DNA of 64,000 bases from Platycnemis pennipes (Eukaryota > Arthropoda > Insecta > Odonata > Platycnemididae), in assembly GCA_933228895.1 (NCBI GenBank), contig OW121853.1, positions 9,430,494 through 9,494,493 of the forward strand. The letters are read 5' to 3'. The first letter of the stretch is position 1, and each line of letters begins with the position of its first letter. Positions 22,861 through 33,505 of the stretch are shown here, piece after piece. The notes below the pieces were generated by a model that saw only the letters and a program-made list of their open reading frames with translations, was not told the origin of the DNA and made no database searches. The position numbers and the translations under genes were made by a program.

Positions 22861-24050
22861 ATTCTGGAACGCTTTCTCTTTTCGTCACCGTACCCTTATA
22901 ACAATTTTTAAATCCGTACATTTTGCGGTATAATGTTACGTCTGTAATGCATGAAACATTAAAATCTTTATTGCATATTTTTCATAAAAAGTAAAACTAA
23001 ATTTACATAGTAAAACAAGATTTAATTATAATAAAATCCATTCTACACCTTTCTGCCCCACGAAGTACGAACTACATTTCTGTTATGGATGCTATGCTCT
23101 GCTATGGATCTTATTTCTTCCTCAAAATGAACAAAAATCTTCTTTCTCACGTTCTTCTAAACGTTTAGCACCAAAGACTTAAGTGAGAATTTATTTGTGA
23201 AGTAATGGAAAACCCTAGAAGACATTACCACAATAATTCGCCAAGAAAGAATTAAATCATATTTTATTGATGGGAAAAAATTGGGCGTCCTATAGATGAC
23301 ATATTTTCCGTTTTCATTACCAATTTATGTCACATTATGAAAGTAGCATAATAATTCTTTCTTCATTCCTGGCCTCAAAATATAGTATATGTCTTCGGAG
23401 GATAGGCTAATGAATGTGATTAGGACACAAGAGTTGCAGAATACCCGATCACTCAAACAAAAAAAAATTAAAAGATAGGGAATTAATATTCACCGCTTAT
23501 GAGACGAAAGAAGCCACTTTTTACAATGCTCATCTTTTGGCTTTTATACTACTATGATTTGACCTCTGAACTACTTAATCTTAGTTGATATAATATATTC
23601 TCGCGGAGTCAATTTCGTCTTTATTTTCATAACCACCACTCATGAAACCACTGTTAACAATTGGCATGAAATGGTGCAGTTTTGGTGAATTTTTCACGAC
23701 CTTTCACCCTCCCTCGAGGTAACTGGCAGTGTCCGTAGTAATTGTTGATAATGTTGAAAGAATTTGAACCTAAATTTTAAAGACCGTAATGCTAACAAGA
23801 TGATGCTTAATGTTGTCACACTTGTTTTAATACGCACATTTTTACTGTTGCTTTGACCCCGAGATATTTGTGAATTTGAGCGTAAATAATGGGTTCTAAA
23901 ATGTTCATTCCGGCAACATCCACAGATCTCAGGCTCCAACACGAATTCTTCCCCACTCCTACGCTTCAAGGTGATTACGGCTAACTGGAATCCGCTACCC
24001 TAGCCCTAAAATAAGAGATATCAGTCAATTTCCTCCCCCCTAGCCCCTTG
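22861..24050. other. AT-rich DNA, nothing recognised
   Basis: The minus-strand frame at 23694-23969 shows no known motif. No repeats are seen. Confidence 0.5.
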
Positions 24051-24104
24051 AGTGTCCCACACCCCGAGACTATCAATTCTAGTTCTCAGGGCCCCCCTCT
24101 TCCC

Positions 24105-24260
24105 TTCCAGTGCATTGAGTGGGGCCTTCGGATGCAGCGTGCATGGGTTCGAATCCTGTCGAGGGCACTTCTCTCTCCCCTTGGTTCCGTTCCCCTCTCA
24201 CTCCATCCCCCAGCCTCAACCCATTTCCCTTGTGCTGCATCCAGAGAGACCCGTTTAGCT
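24105..24260 (+). repeat. tRNA-headed SINE-like remnant
   Basis: GGGTTCGAATCC at 24145-24156 is a perfect polymerase III B box, preceded by a weak A-box-like stretch. The sequence does not fold as a tRNA of normal length. A C-rich body follows (CTCTCTCCCCTTGG). Confidence 0.4.
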
Positions 24261-24818
24261 CTCCCCTTCTCTCACGAGTGGGTAACTCCGCAAATGCAAG
24301 AGACGAGTGGGCATGGGGAATGCAAGCAGGCTTAGCCCGCGACTGCCAAACCTTCCGTGCACTTATGACGTGAGTTTGTGTGCGTGTGTGGGCTTGAGGG
24401 TTTGGGGGAGGAAGAGGGGTGGGGGGGGGGAGGGGATGAGCAGAGAAGGAGACTGCGTGGCAATGCAGTTGTGGGACAATACTCTCCCATTCACCAGCTC
24501 CCCGCCATACCTACTCCAAGCTATAACGACGTCTTGGCCGCTCTCACCCGCAATTCAGCAAGCCAATCATAGTGCCACAATCACGAGATTCAAGAGGAGG
24601 CAGGAGTAGAGGCAGGGATGAAGGCTTTGTGGAAGAATTTGGATCTGATGCACAACCAGGGTAATTAAATTTATGCCGAGTTCGCAAAATGATGAGGAGG
24701 GTCCGAAAGCAGTTTTTTAGTGTATTACCCTGAACCATGAAGCGATCCACAAATAGGCATGAGCTGAGAAACCGTCGGTTAACTTGACGCATACGACAAA
24801 GCTCAAATTTCAATCAGT
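24261..24818. other. GC-rich then AT-rich DNA
   Basis: Contains a G-run near 24420-24431 and several overlapping chance frames. No gene is recognised. Confidence 0.4.
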
Positions 24819-25039
24819 TTAGGGATAAACAAACCAAATTCAGGTATGACGTGGTGGAAACGTTGCATATTAGGAGAAAGATATTGCAATTTTCCACAAG
24901 TAAAAATTTATTCCGACTAGTTTCGATACTACTACATCATTGTCAAGAGTTGATGATGTTGTAGCATCATAACTAGTCGGAATCAATTTTTACTTGTGGA
25001 TAATTGCAATACCTTTCTATTAATATGAGGTTAGGGATA
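24819..25039. mobile_element. Palindromic insertion 2 (Penelope-like terminal-repeat type)
   Basis: Two imperfect inverted arms of roughly 75-80 nt (24866-25027 overall) meet near 24950. The left arm on the minus strand contains TGACAATGATG, a loop and TATCGAAACTAGTCGG; the right arm on the plus strand contains TTGATGATGTTGTAGCATC then ATAACTAGTCGG. A one-sided extension (24828-24865) precedes the left arm. It shares CAGG...TGGTGGAA.CG with the reverse complement of the extension in the element at 3.1-3.3 kb. The short direct repeat TTAGGGATA at 24819-24827 and 25031-25039 may be the target duplication. The arms have diverged, so this copy is older than the other two. No coding sequence is present. 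Confidence 0.6.
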
Positions 25040-25590
25040 TTGATAAGAAAGATTCCCAGAGAATTTCCTGCTGACTAGGAAACCATTTTTTTCTGTTTGC
25101 CTCTGGGCATGTTAAGATTATTCAAGATATTCATTCCCGATGTAGTTGATGAAAGTGGCCTATATTTCGTGGAACTCCAATGCTGGTAGGTGAAAATTGA
25201 CCTTGCTGTCGATTGTTTAAAACAGTGGAATTGCAAAATATATTTTCACCTGCTATATTCATTCACAACATAAAGCAGGTCTGTAGCGAGAATTTTTCCC
25301 ACGAAACAATTCACGCTACATAGGCATTTTTTGCACCAAGACATTCTAACAAGTCAACATGGGAAAGTTTGAAACAAAGACAAATTAAATATTATTTTTG
25401 GAAATATCAACAGCTGTTTGGCTATTAAAGGTTATCGTAGGCAAATTATAACCATATCCTTTCTCTTATACGGTATCACAGCAAGTTGCAATATACAGTA
25501 AAGGCTTATTGCCTGTAAAATCAACAGATCCTATATTTGTATTGAACTCTTGTTGAATAGTATGTTATTTACATGGCATAGTTGAAGCAT
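25040..25590. other. AT-rich DNA, nothing recognised
   Basis: No gene or repeat recognised. Confidence 0.5.
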
Positions 25591-25599
25591 TGTTGCCAT

Positions 25600-26760
25600 T
25601 GTTGTGTTTCCCCCCAAATCATCCTTATCGACTTCTTTTTCCCTAGATTTTCTCGCTTTACGGTGTATTTCATTCTTTTGCAGTGAAGTTGCCCTTCTTC
25701 AGTTTCCACATTTTTATATTATCTTCTCTCCTCAATCAATTCTAAGACTCGTTCTGTAATCCAAGGCTTCTTCTTGACAACTTTTCATCTCCCCATAGCT
25801 TCTTTTGCTGCTTCCTGTAGCCCGATTTTGATGTTCTCCCATCTCTTTTCCGCCCATTTCACAGTAAAATTCTCTTCTATTTTGTTTTCCACTGCCTTTT
25901 GAAGGGCCAGCCGTTGTTGATGTTCCGTTAGTTTCTCTACTTTCCATACGTTCTTCATTGATTTCTTCAATTCTTGAATTTTAAGTGGCATTTCATCATC
26001 ACTATGTTGTGGTCACTGTCGATATATGCACCCGGATAACTTTTGCAGTTCTTCACCTAGTTTCTGAACCTCTGCTTTACTGAAATGTATTCAATTTGAA
26101 ATCTTTTTCTGTCACCGGGCATTTTCCATTCTCCGCATTTCCACCTTCAGGTTCTCCAGTCTTCCGCAGGTCCGAAGTGATCGCACGTTCCACATTCCTA
26201 CCCTACAATGTCTACCACACTTTAATGATGTACTTTCTCGGGTAGTCCCCGCCCGGAGATCCGAATGGGGGACTATTTTACCTCCGGAATATTTTACTTG
26301 AGAGGGTTCCATCACGCCATGATAAGAAAGAAAGGAGTGGAGTAGCTGCGTCTCCTCGGGATAATAATGTGGTGGTTTCCCCTTGCCTTCCACATCGCAG
26401 TACCGCAGCCGTAAAGTAAATGTTACCACGCCTGCAGTGAAATGAGTGTCGCTATACCGACCACTGTTGTCTCCACCTTCACGCATATGAAGAAGACCTG
26501 CTGCCCTCTCCTCCGGGTGCTGGGAAGCATAATTTTTGGCGGCCTCCCGTCGCCAAGGCACGGTATCTTCACAGGTTTCTGTATCACTTGGAAGTCTATC
26601 TCACACAATGATAGACCAATACCACCTCGGAGTGCCGCCGCTTTTTGTCCACGCCTGCTTATTTGAAAGAGAGATCTCGCTTATCTCGCAGCTAACTTCT
26701 ATATCTAGAGGTCGACCCACCATCCACAACCCGGTGGACGCACTCGGTGGCTTTAAGCTC
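25600..26760 (-). pseudogene. LINE fragment G: 5' region, endonuclease ends and connector of a non-LTR element
   Basis: On the minus strand, 26.76-26.2 kb is a GC-balanced 5' leader with a short frame. It leads into CRVGMWNVRSLRTCGRLENL (about 26213-26150), the start of an AP-like endonuclease domain. Around 26110 the sequence jumps to the end of the same domain: FQIEYI, RQRF-like, SYPGA, then DSDHNIVMMK with the SDH catalytic motif near 26009-26020. The connector toward the reverse transcriptase follows: W-EKRWENIKIGLQEAAKEA, KKPWITERVLELIEERR and RRYKNVETEEG, fading near 25600. The middle of the endonuclease is deleted, frames are broken (TAG after GR), and no reverse transcriptase follows. 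It is complementary in content to the 3' fragments elsewhere in the window and may be the same family. Confidence 0.82.
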
Positions 26761-27645
26761 AGTCCCGAGTATTCCATCGTAAGTACCTACCTTAAAATGT
26801 TGATGAATTTTCTTTAGGCAATCAGCTTTCATAAGCTTTTCCTTATACCTAGCAGTTTTTTGAAAAGTAATTACCGCATGACATCCAGATAATCTGCTTA
26901 ATTGTTTGATGGGAAGTTGCTTGTAATTGAATGTATGTAAGGTACTAACTTCATTATTAACTTAATCCCAGTGTGAAAAGTAATAAGTTGGGGTTCTAAA
27001 ATTTGATTAGACGTAAATTTTTCCAATATTGAAAGGAAATTAAATCTAAATAAAGAAATTGAAACTGAGTAAGTCACGTTTTAAACTATTTTTCAAAATG
27101 CTCTCAATGATTTACTCTTCAAATTATCCCCGTAAATTAGTTTTCGATCCTGCATTCTCATAGAGAGGATTAAAAATAAAAATTACATTTTAAACTCCCT
27201 TTTTTTAAATTAATTTTATTTCTGGACAATATTTTGTATGATTAATTTCTGAATGAAAATTCCTCACCAAATTGTTATCTGCAAAAGCCACCAGCATATG
27301 CAGCTAAAATAACGTTAATATATTGAGATGAAATGCTAACAATCTTACTCATATCATTTAAGCTACAAAGAATGCGATAATCTAGCACCCCTTGCGTGTT
27401 TGTACAGCGAGGTAAAATTCGAAGATCATTAATAACGATTTGGATGTTACTGAAAAAAATGAAATGAATTTGCTGGAACATCCCTGCGTATAGATGAAGT
27501 ATTTTGCATTTCTATTTTCAAACCATTTCATTAAGCAGAGGAACAGTCCAGAGGAGATAACTTCTATGGTACTGTGTGGTACAGGGATGAAATATCAAAA
27601 TACCTTCACCATTTATGCGTGTATCTAAGCGGTACAATGCAGCTA
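26761..27645. other. AT-rich DNA, nothing recognised
   Basis: The minus-strand frame at 27275-27481 has no recognisable motif. Confidence 0.5.
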
Positions 27646-27649
27646 CCAC

Positions 27650-27960
27650 TTATGGGAAATATGTTAGGCATAAGAGATATAATGGCCAGATATCAGCTGA
27701 ACATAAATAAGAAGAAGACTAAGATATTGGTGTGCAGCAAGAAATAAGAGGCCAAAAACCGATGTCAAACTAAAAGTTTGTTAAAAGTTAAAACAAAACT
27801 GGAAAAGGCAGGCTTCGTATGAGATACACGGAACAGGTTGTGAAGGATGTAAAAGAGAAGAATTGAGTGGAGAAGGTTGGCCGATAGAAGAATTGAGTGG
27901 AAAGCGACGTCAAACCAATCCTAGGACTGTTGACCAATGATGATGATGATGATGATGATA
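27650..27960 (+). pseudogene. LINE fragment E: internally deleted copy with (TGA)n tail
   Basis: The frame near 27690 reads YQLNINKKKTKILVCSKK, which corresponds to the reverse-transcriptase segment just after the catalytic YxDD region (typically Y-L-INKKKTK-LV-S). About 90 nt later the sequence jumps to the terminal part seen in fragment A: GGAAAAGGCAG, CGTATGAGATA, GAACAGGT, GTTGGCCGAT, then CGTCAAACCAATCCTAGGAC. It ends in an ATG/TGA microsatellite at 27937-27959. The intervening ~0.6 kb of the element is missing, and a piece near the end is duplicated (AGAATTGAGTGG occurs twice). Not functional. Confidence 0.82.
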
Positions 27961-30475
27961 ACAGATATATCTACCTAGGTTCAATTTTCCTGAAAGGTTT
28001 AGTCTGAATTTCAATCTGCGTTTTGATCGAATTTTCCATTCCAGTTTCGCTATGAAAACTTATAAACTAATGCAGTGATCGTAACGGCTTCTAAAAAATC
28101 TTGCAGATCCCCTTTGCACACGCCCTAATTCCTAATTCACGGATAATACTCATTTGGATGCAATATACTATCGGGAGATGGTAAATGAGGCATGGGAACG
28201 GACATGTTGCATCTTTCTTGAAGTATTTCATTGCATTTGGCTAGAATCATTATTACGAATCTGAATCTACAAATTGCTCCACCTGCCGCTTTTCTGACGT
28301 GTTTCCTTCATGACATGTTTCGTTTTCCGTGGTAGTGAAAACTTATAATTTAATAAAATTTACGTCCAATATTTTATTTTGTTTGATGTGATATGCATAA
28401 ATGAAGTACAATGCCTGTTATATATTGAAATGAAAATCTTGTTTCCAAATAACACACCGTATCTTCTCCTTCAATGGAACGAAAATAAGCTATTACTGCA
28501 CTTAAAACGCGTTAATTTATAAAGCCTGCTGCCCAGGCTCTTTTATTTTAGTCAACCGCAAAGAATGCTAGCTTTGAAAATAACTTAAAATGGTACATCT
28601 TACTAATGTTTTTCTAAAGTTAAATAACACTGCGTTTACCTGATCTTTGCATTCAACTGAAATGAAAAGAGTATGAGCAGAAAAACTAAATTGTGCCTCA
28701 CAAGACCTCCCCCATCTAGAACCGTGAGGGTTTCTTATCAATAAATTCTTGCTAGCAAGGTATGCCATCACTGATGTTACTAGTTTATGCTCTATAAATA
28801 CACATCATAATGATTTTATGGCTATTGATCTATATTTATATGGCAGCTCCATATCACCTCGTTCAAAAATAGGGATTCGTTGACTTCGTTCATCGTTTGT
28901 TACATATACACGGCGAAAAGAGAATATAGATTTTTAGGCATTTCTTGCACTTATGACGTGCTATTGTGTGCGATTTTTCCGTATCTCCTTCTACTGCATG
29001 CTGTGTCCCGTCGACTTATGGGAATTAGCACGGAGCTATTTCCTTGTAAGCACTAGTAGGGATTTCATTAAGACTTTAGGACATATTCTACGTTTTTAAT
29101 AAGAATTCAGTAATGCTGCTAGAGACACGTGGGGCATTGGTTGCAGAATTTGGTCTAGTATTATTACATTCATAAATTGGCACTAAACCCAAAGTTAATA
29201 CGATTTCGCCATTTCGGTTGTTTTCTGCAACCACACATCGCATCGTGACACGCTAGAAAATAACAACAGCTTAGAGGATGGAGGATGTAGGCAATGGATA
29301 TCACCAATAGGCGCACGGAGAGAAAATATCTTGACTCACGTTCACTTTTGCTCGAGAATTTGGTTCAATAGCAACGTATCTGCTGAGGTGTTTTCGCTGA
29401 GCAATAGTATTTTTCACTCGCATAAAAATTAAAGAGCCCGAACATAAATAGATTTATCACTCATACTCTATATGAATACACGTATTTTGTTATATCTTTT
29501 TGGACTAAATATCAATACGTTGGCTGTGAATATAACAGTGCCTACTTTCTTAGTAAACAAATCGAAAAGCATTGTACCTATATTTCTGGTGGGTAATTTG
29601 TAAATATGCGAGAATAGCTTCTAAGAATTATGTCGGATTACTGTTACTATTACCACGGTTATCTTGGTTTCGAGGGTGAAAATATTTTAATTTTGTGAGG
29701 GTGTTATTTAGATGTGAGCTATGATTTGCACTTTGTATTCTGTTTTAAATGCAGAGATAATATTTAGGTAGCTTACGTTGTGATGCTGGGTTTACCAATC
29801 TTTTCAAATACCTATGTCTCTTGCATTGAGACATGCTTTTATCGGTTATAAATGTAAGGAAATATCTCAGCTTCTACACAAATTGGTTTAATCAATTTAT
29901 TACACAGAGAATAATCAGTTCAGCCATACTGATTCCACAGATAAATGTAGTTGTATCAGGGTTATCGGTTCATGCGTCTGTATGGTTGTTATAGTCATGA
30001 ATGTGTCCGTAAGCATGTTATATAAGGTAACCAATCACTGTTATTCCTGAACGTCAACCTAGTGGGCATGTAGCTTACCATGCATTGCACAACCAACACC
30101 TAAATTTAAAATTCCATTTTCCCATGTACCGTTATAAAACACAATAGGCAGTATAGCATAGGAATACGTAGGTAAAATATTGTTAGACTGATGCATGATG
30201 TATTTTTAAACATTGCTAGCTCATACATGCTAGGTATTAAAAATAAATATGTGTAAAAATGCCTTTGTAACCTGTAATCACTTCATTACTATGCAGATAC
30301 CAACCATGTAGTTGCACATGACTCTCATGAACTACTACATGTTTAATGTGGTAGTAGAATTGTAGTATTTAGTGCAATGTAATCAACAAATGTTTGGTGC
30401 CATGCACCATTGTGGTGGTTCGCAGGGCATTGCGTAGATGTAGGTGTAAATAACGGCGTGTAAAATTCACGTGTG
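27961..30475. other. AT-rich DNA, nothing recognised
   Basis: About 2.5 kb without recognisable coding, RNA or repeat features. Confidence 0.5.
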
Positions 30476-30479
30476 AATT

Positions 30480-30625
30480 AGGGGGAAGTTTCTTTCTCCA
30501 TGCCGCTTGAGGATTCCAGAACAAGAAACTCGTGTACCTTGGAATGTAAAGGTCGAGACCTCCTTAAATTTGTAACCACAATCAACCGCAAGCAGATCCA
30601 TGTCCGCCAACTGAGCCACCAGATT
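30480..30625 (-). repeat. tRNA-headed SINE remnant
   Basis: On the minus strand TGGTGGCTCAGTTGGCGGA (30604-30622) is a textbook polymerase III A box. GGTTACAAATT about 40 nt later is a degenerate B box. The body continues to about 30480 without forming a tRNA cloverleaf. Confidence 0.5.
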
Positions 30626-31774
30626 TTTAGGCATGGATATCAAGTTAAAAAAGTATGTAACATGTACCATAAAAAATAACGGCAAATTAACACAATAATG
30701 CATATCGGTGCCGGCCAGGGCAAACGGAATCTTGCCTTATATTTGACCTATAGTTCGAAATTTACTTTATACCTAATTTCAGAGAGATTTTAATACTCAG
30801 ATACGTTCTCATAAACATAATACGATTCCTATCATTTCAGTCTTTCGTTTCACTCTTACGCCACAGTTGTATTTATTTTCACGCATACGTTCAGTATCAC
30901 GCCGAGCATTATGAAATGTGCTCATGATTTTGTTTCGTCACAGCTCTCTTCCAAGTCGGCAGGCCAAGCTATTTGCTATTTACCCTTGTCCTCGTGCTGT
31001 TATCCAAAAAAAGGCTTAAACATTCCCTCAAGCAACCCTAATCATGACTGCAGGAAGTCACTACACCCAATATTCATGCAATGTAGCATCCGCTTGTTTA
31101 CAGATATAGTAAAACGCTTTGGCATATCTTATTCATCCGCCGAGAAAAACGCGGTAATGACATTTGTGGTGCATTGTACCGTTCATTAATACTGTTTTAT
31201 TATCAAACAGAATTAATATGTAACAAGTTGTGTAGGTGCTCACTGTGTAGAATATCCATGTAAATAAAAGGAGGTCTTGCCAAATCTAATGTGATTTTTT
31301 GAGTCATTTACCTTTATAAGGAGCCACAAGTGGCTCAGGAAAAGACACATCTCCCCGAAATGACTTCTAAACGATATTCGGCTTACTTCTAGATGACTAT
31401 TTCCCTCGCTGACTGGATAGATCATGTAGTTAATCGCTATTGCTGTTGTAATCTGTAGGTGAAGGTGGAAGCAGGAAATCAAATACGCGTGAGTTATTTG
31501 ACGGCATAGTCCTCCTTGGTTGGAACGCTACAGAATGCAAAGATGGAGTATTTCCTTTTAGATTAGTGTAGTATTAGATAACGATGCATCATAAATTCAG
31601 CAATTGAGAGCTCTTTACCACACATTCTACCACTATTGTGAGTCTGGTTCACAGAGAAAAGTGTCGCAACCTAGTAACCTTGCCATTCTCAGAATAGCTA
31701 TGCACAATAATAGGGAAATAAACTCAATTAATTCTACTAAGATAAAACTGGTGCAAAATATGATATCATAAAGT
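30626..31774. other. AT-rich DNA, nothing recognised
   Basis: The plus-strand frame at 30911-31189 and the minus-strand frame at 31240-31482 have no known domain. Confidence 0.5.
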
Positions 31775-32124
31775 CATTATTATTACTTCTTTGGATGGTT
31801 ATTGACCACTTTTTTAATGTCTGGGTTAATTTATGGAGGTTTGGTCGTCTTTTTTTAAAAAATTCAACTTCCTTTTCTTGCCAACGTTTCGCCTTTTAAT
31901 TAAGGCTTCATCAGGGCTCAAGGATTAACTTTTTTACTGTGACAATGGTAACTCAATAACAATAATAATGTTATTGAGTTACCATTGTCACAGTAAAAAA
32001 GTTAATCCTTGAGCCCTGATGAAGCCTTAATTAAAAGGCGAAACGTTGGCAAGAAAAGGAAGTTGAATTTTTTAAAAAAAGACGACCAAACCTCCATAAA
32101 TTAACCCAGACATTATTATTACTT
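31775..32124. mobile_element. Palindromic insertion 3 with hammerhead-like core and target duplication
   Basis: Left arm 31815-31960 and right arm 31970-32115 (146 nt each) are reverse complements without a visible mismatch, separated by a 9-nt loop. The direct repeat CATTATTATTACTT flanks the unit at 31775-31788 and 32111-32124, so the outer 5 nt of the palindrome overlap the repeat. A 26-nt one-sided extension (31789-31814) lies before the left arm. In the right arm, CTGATGA (32016-32022) is followed by a stem GCCTT/AAGGC (32024-32028 with 32035-32039) and GAAAC (32040-32044): the order and core bases of a hammerhead ribozyme, except for one extra A before stem II. The left arm carries the same motif on the minus strand. 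Architecture and motif fit terminal repeats of Penelope-like elements. No reverse transcriptase or GIY-YIG endonuclease is present, so a non-autonomous derivative is inferred. Confidence 0.72.
32012..32052 (+). ncRNA. Hammerhead-ribozyme-like motif
   Basis: CUGAUGA, then stem-loop GCCUU-AAUUAA-AAGGC, then GAAAC. This matches the conserved core and stem II of hammerhead ribozymes apart from one unpaired A at the stem II entry. Stems I and III and the cleavage site are not clearly identifiable by eye, so self-cleavage is not claimed. An identical motif lies on the minus strand in the other arm (about 31878-31918). Confidence 0.5.
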
Positions 32125-33055
32125 GTGGCTACCTCTAAGATCATCGATATTAACGTTTCACCAAAGAGTAGGTCGCACTCTAATCCTAGCCTTTCTTGAT
32201 GTCATTTCATATGCCTTTCTCCTTCACTCATTCTCTCTCTATAAGATTACATGAAGTCCAGGAAGCAGCCTGCTACCTCTCGGAAACACATTCCTAAGCA
32301 CATGCCACTTCGTTGTCTTGACACTGCTATTTTGGTATTCCAGTAAATTATTCAATTATCCTTCTACTCGATTGGGAAATGTATTTCAACTCGATCCTGA
32401 TAAAGAATTTAATTTAATTCGCTTTGGTACTTTGTCATTTAATTAAATTTGTAGTATTCAAATAATTAAATCACATTTTAGTAGGACGATATCAAAAATG
32501 CAATGGAAGACACTATATTTTTGTACTATGTTCAACTTACACTCTTCAATTTTTTTCAATTTTACTGATAAACCCTAACCAAATAATTTTTTGATTCAAA
32601 AGTTCGATTCGTAAATCGTAACCAATACACAATCCTAGCTTAAAATTCACGTCTTTGTAGGTTGTATGTAGCAAGTACGAAAACTATTCATCAGTGGTAT
32701 TAGCAGAAGTCTAGTTGGATAAAATTTTATCAGAGAGGATGAAAATTTCATTGTCTCACTACGAATAAGTTTATAATGAAATTGGCAACACAGATGTTGT
32801 GTATTTTGCTGGCTTATATTCATGTCTACCTATCGTGAATTGCACACTCTTTAACATGTCTTAGACGACTAAGTTCTACGTATTTCAGCTATTGACAATA
32901 TTGCCACTTGCAAGAGGTTAGTGGTGCAGCAGTGTGATTTAAACTAGGTTCCACATCTAATATTTTATTATCTGCTGGACTGTTGAACGCTCTTCGTGCA
33001 TAAATGAACTGTAAAAAATCTGGGGATGTCAATTAACATCCAATTTAGCATCTAG
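32125..33055. other. AT-rich DNA, nothing recognised
   Basis: No gene or repeat recognised. Confidence 0.5.
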
Positions 33056-33505
33056 TTGAAATTTTGCGGTTGGCAACGCATCGAGATGGCCTTCGTGCCT
33101 TGGAAGTGACCTTCACGTTTTCCCTCGCACTTGGAGGCCTGGGCAGCAACCCGTTCGACCCCAGAGTCCATTCTTCCGTCCTTTCACACTACCTCCTTGC
33201 TAACAAACGGGGCGGCCCCCGTTAGAATGCTTGCCATAATCTTCACCTGCATGCTTATCAGCATTGCTGACCTTAACGGTAGACGAGGAAGGCCAACTCT
33301 ATTCTTCCGCAGGCTGAAGATTGTTCTTCGGGTACTTGTTTAATACATACCCCCATCGCCTTAATGATACGGCCATTTGCTTGCAAGGGAGACCAAGCTT
33401 GGCGTTCATAGCCTCCCTCCTGGAGGAGTGCTTCATATATTTTTCCAGCGTTGAACACCAACGGATCGTTCGAGGAATTCCTTTAGCCTCGCCTTATCAC
33501 TAACT
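33056..33505. other. GC-balanced block with an unrecognised minus-strand frame
   Basis: The minus-strand frame 33461-33273 (62 aa, including YEALLQEGGYERQAWSPLQ) has a protein-like composition but matches no family I can name. It may be an exon remnant or part of an unknown mobile element. There is no supporting context on either side. Confidence 0.2.

Noticed and set aside
24120..24170. Possible tRNA gene (perfect B box)
   Set aside because: No A box at the right distance and no cloverleaf; fits a SINE head better.
33273..33461. 62-aa minus-strand frame with protein-like composition
   Set aside because: Not recognised, and no supporting exon or repeat context; listed only as an unassigned block.
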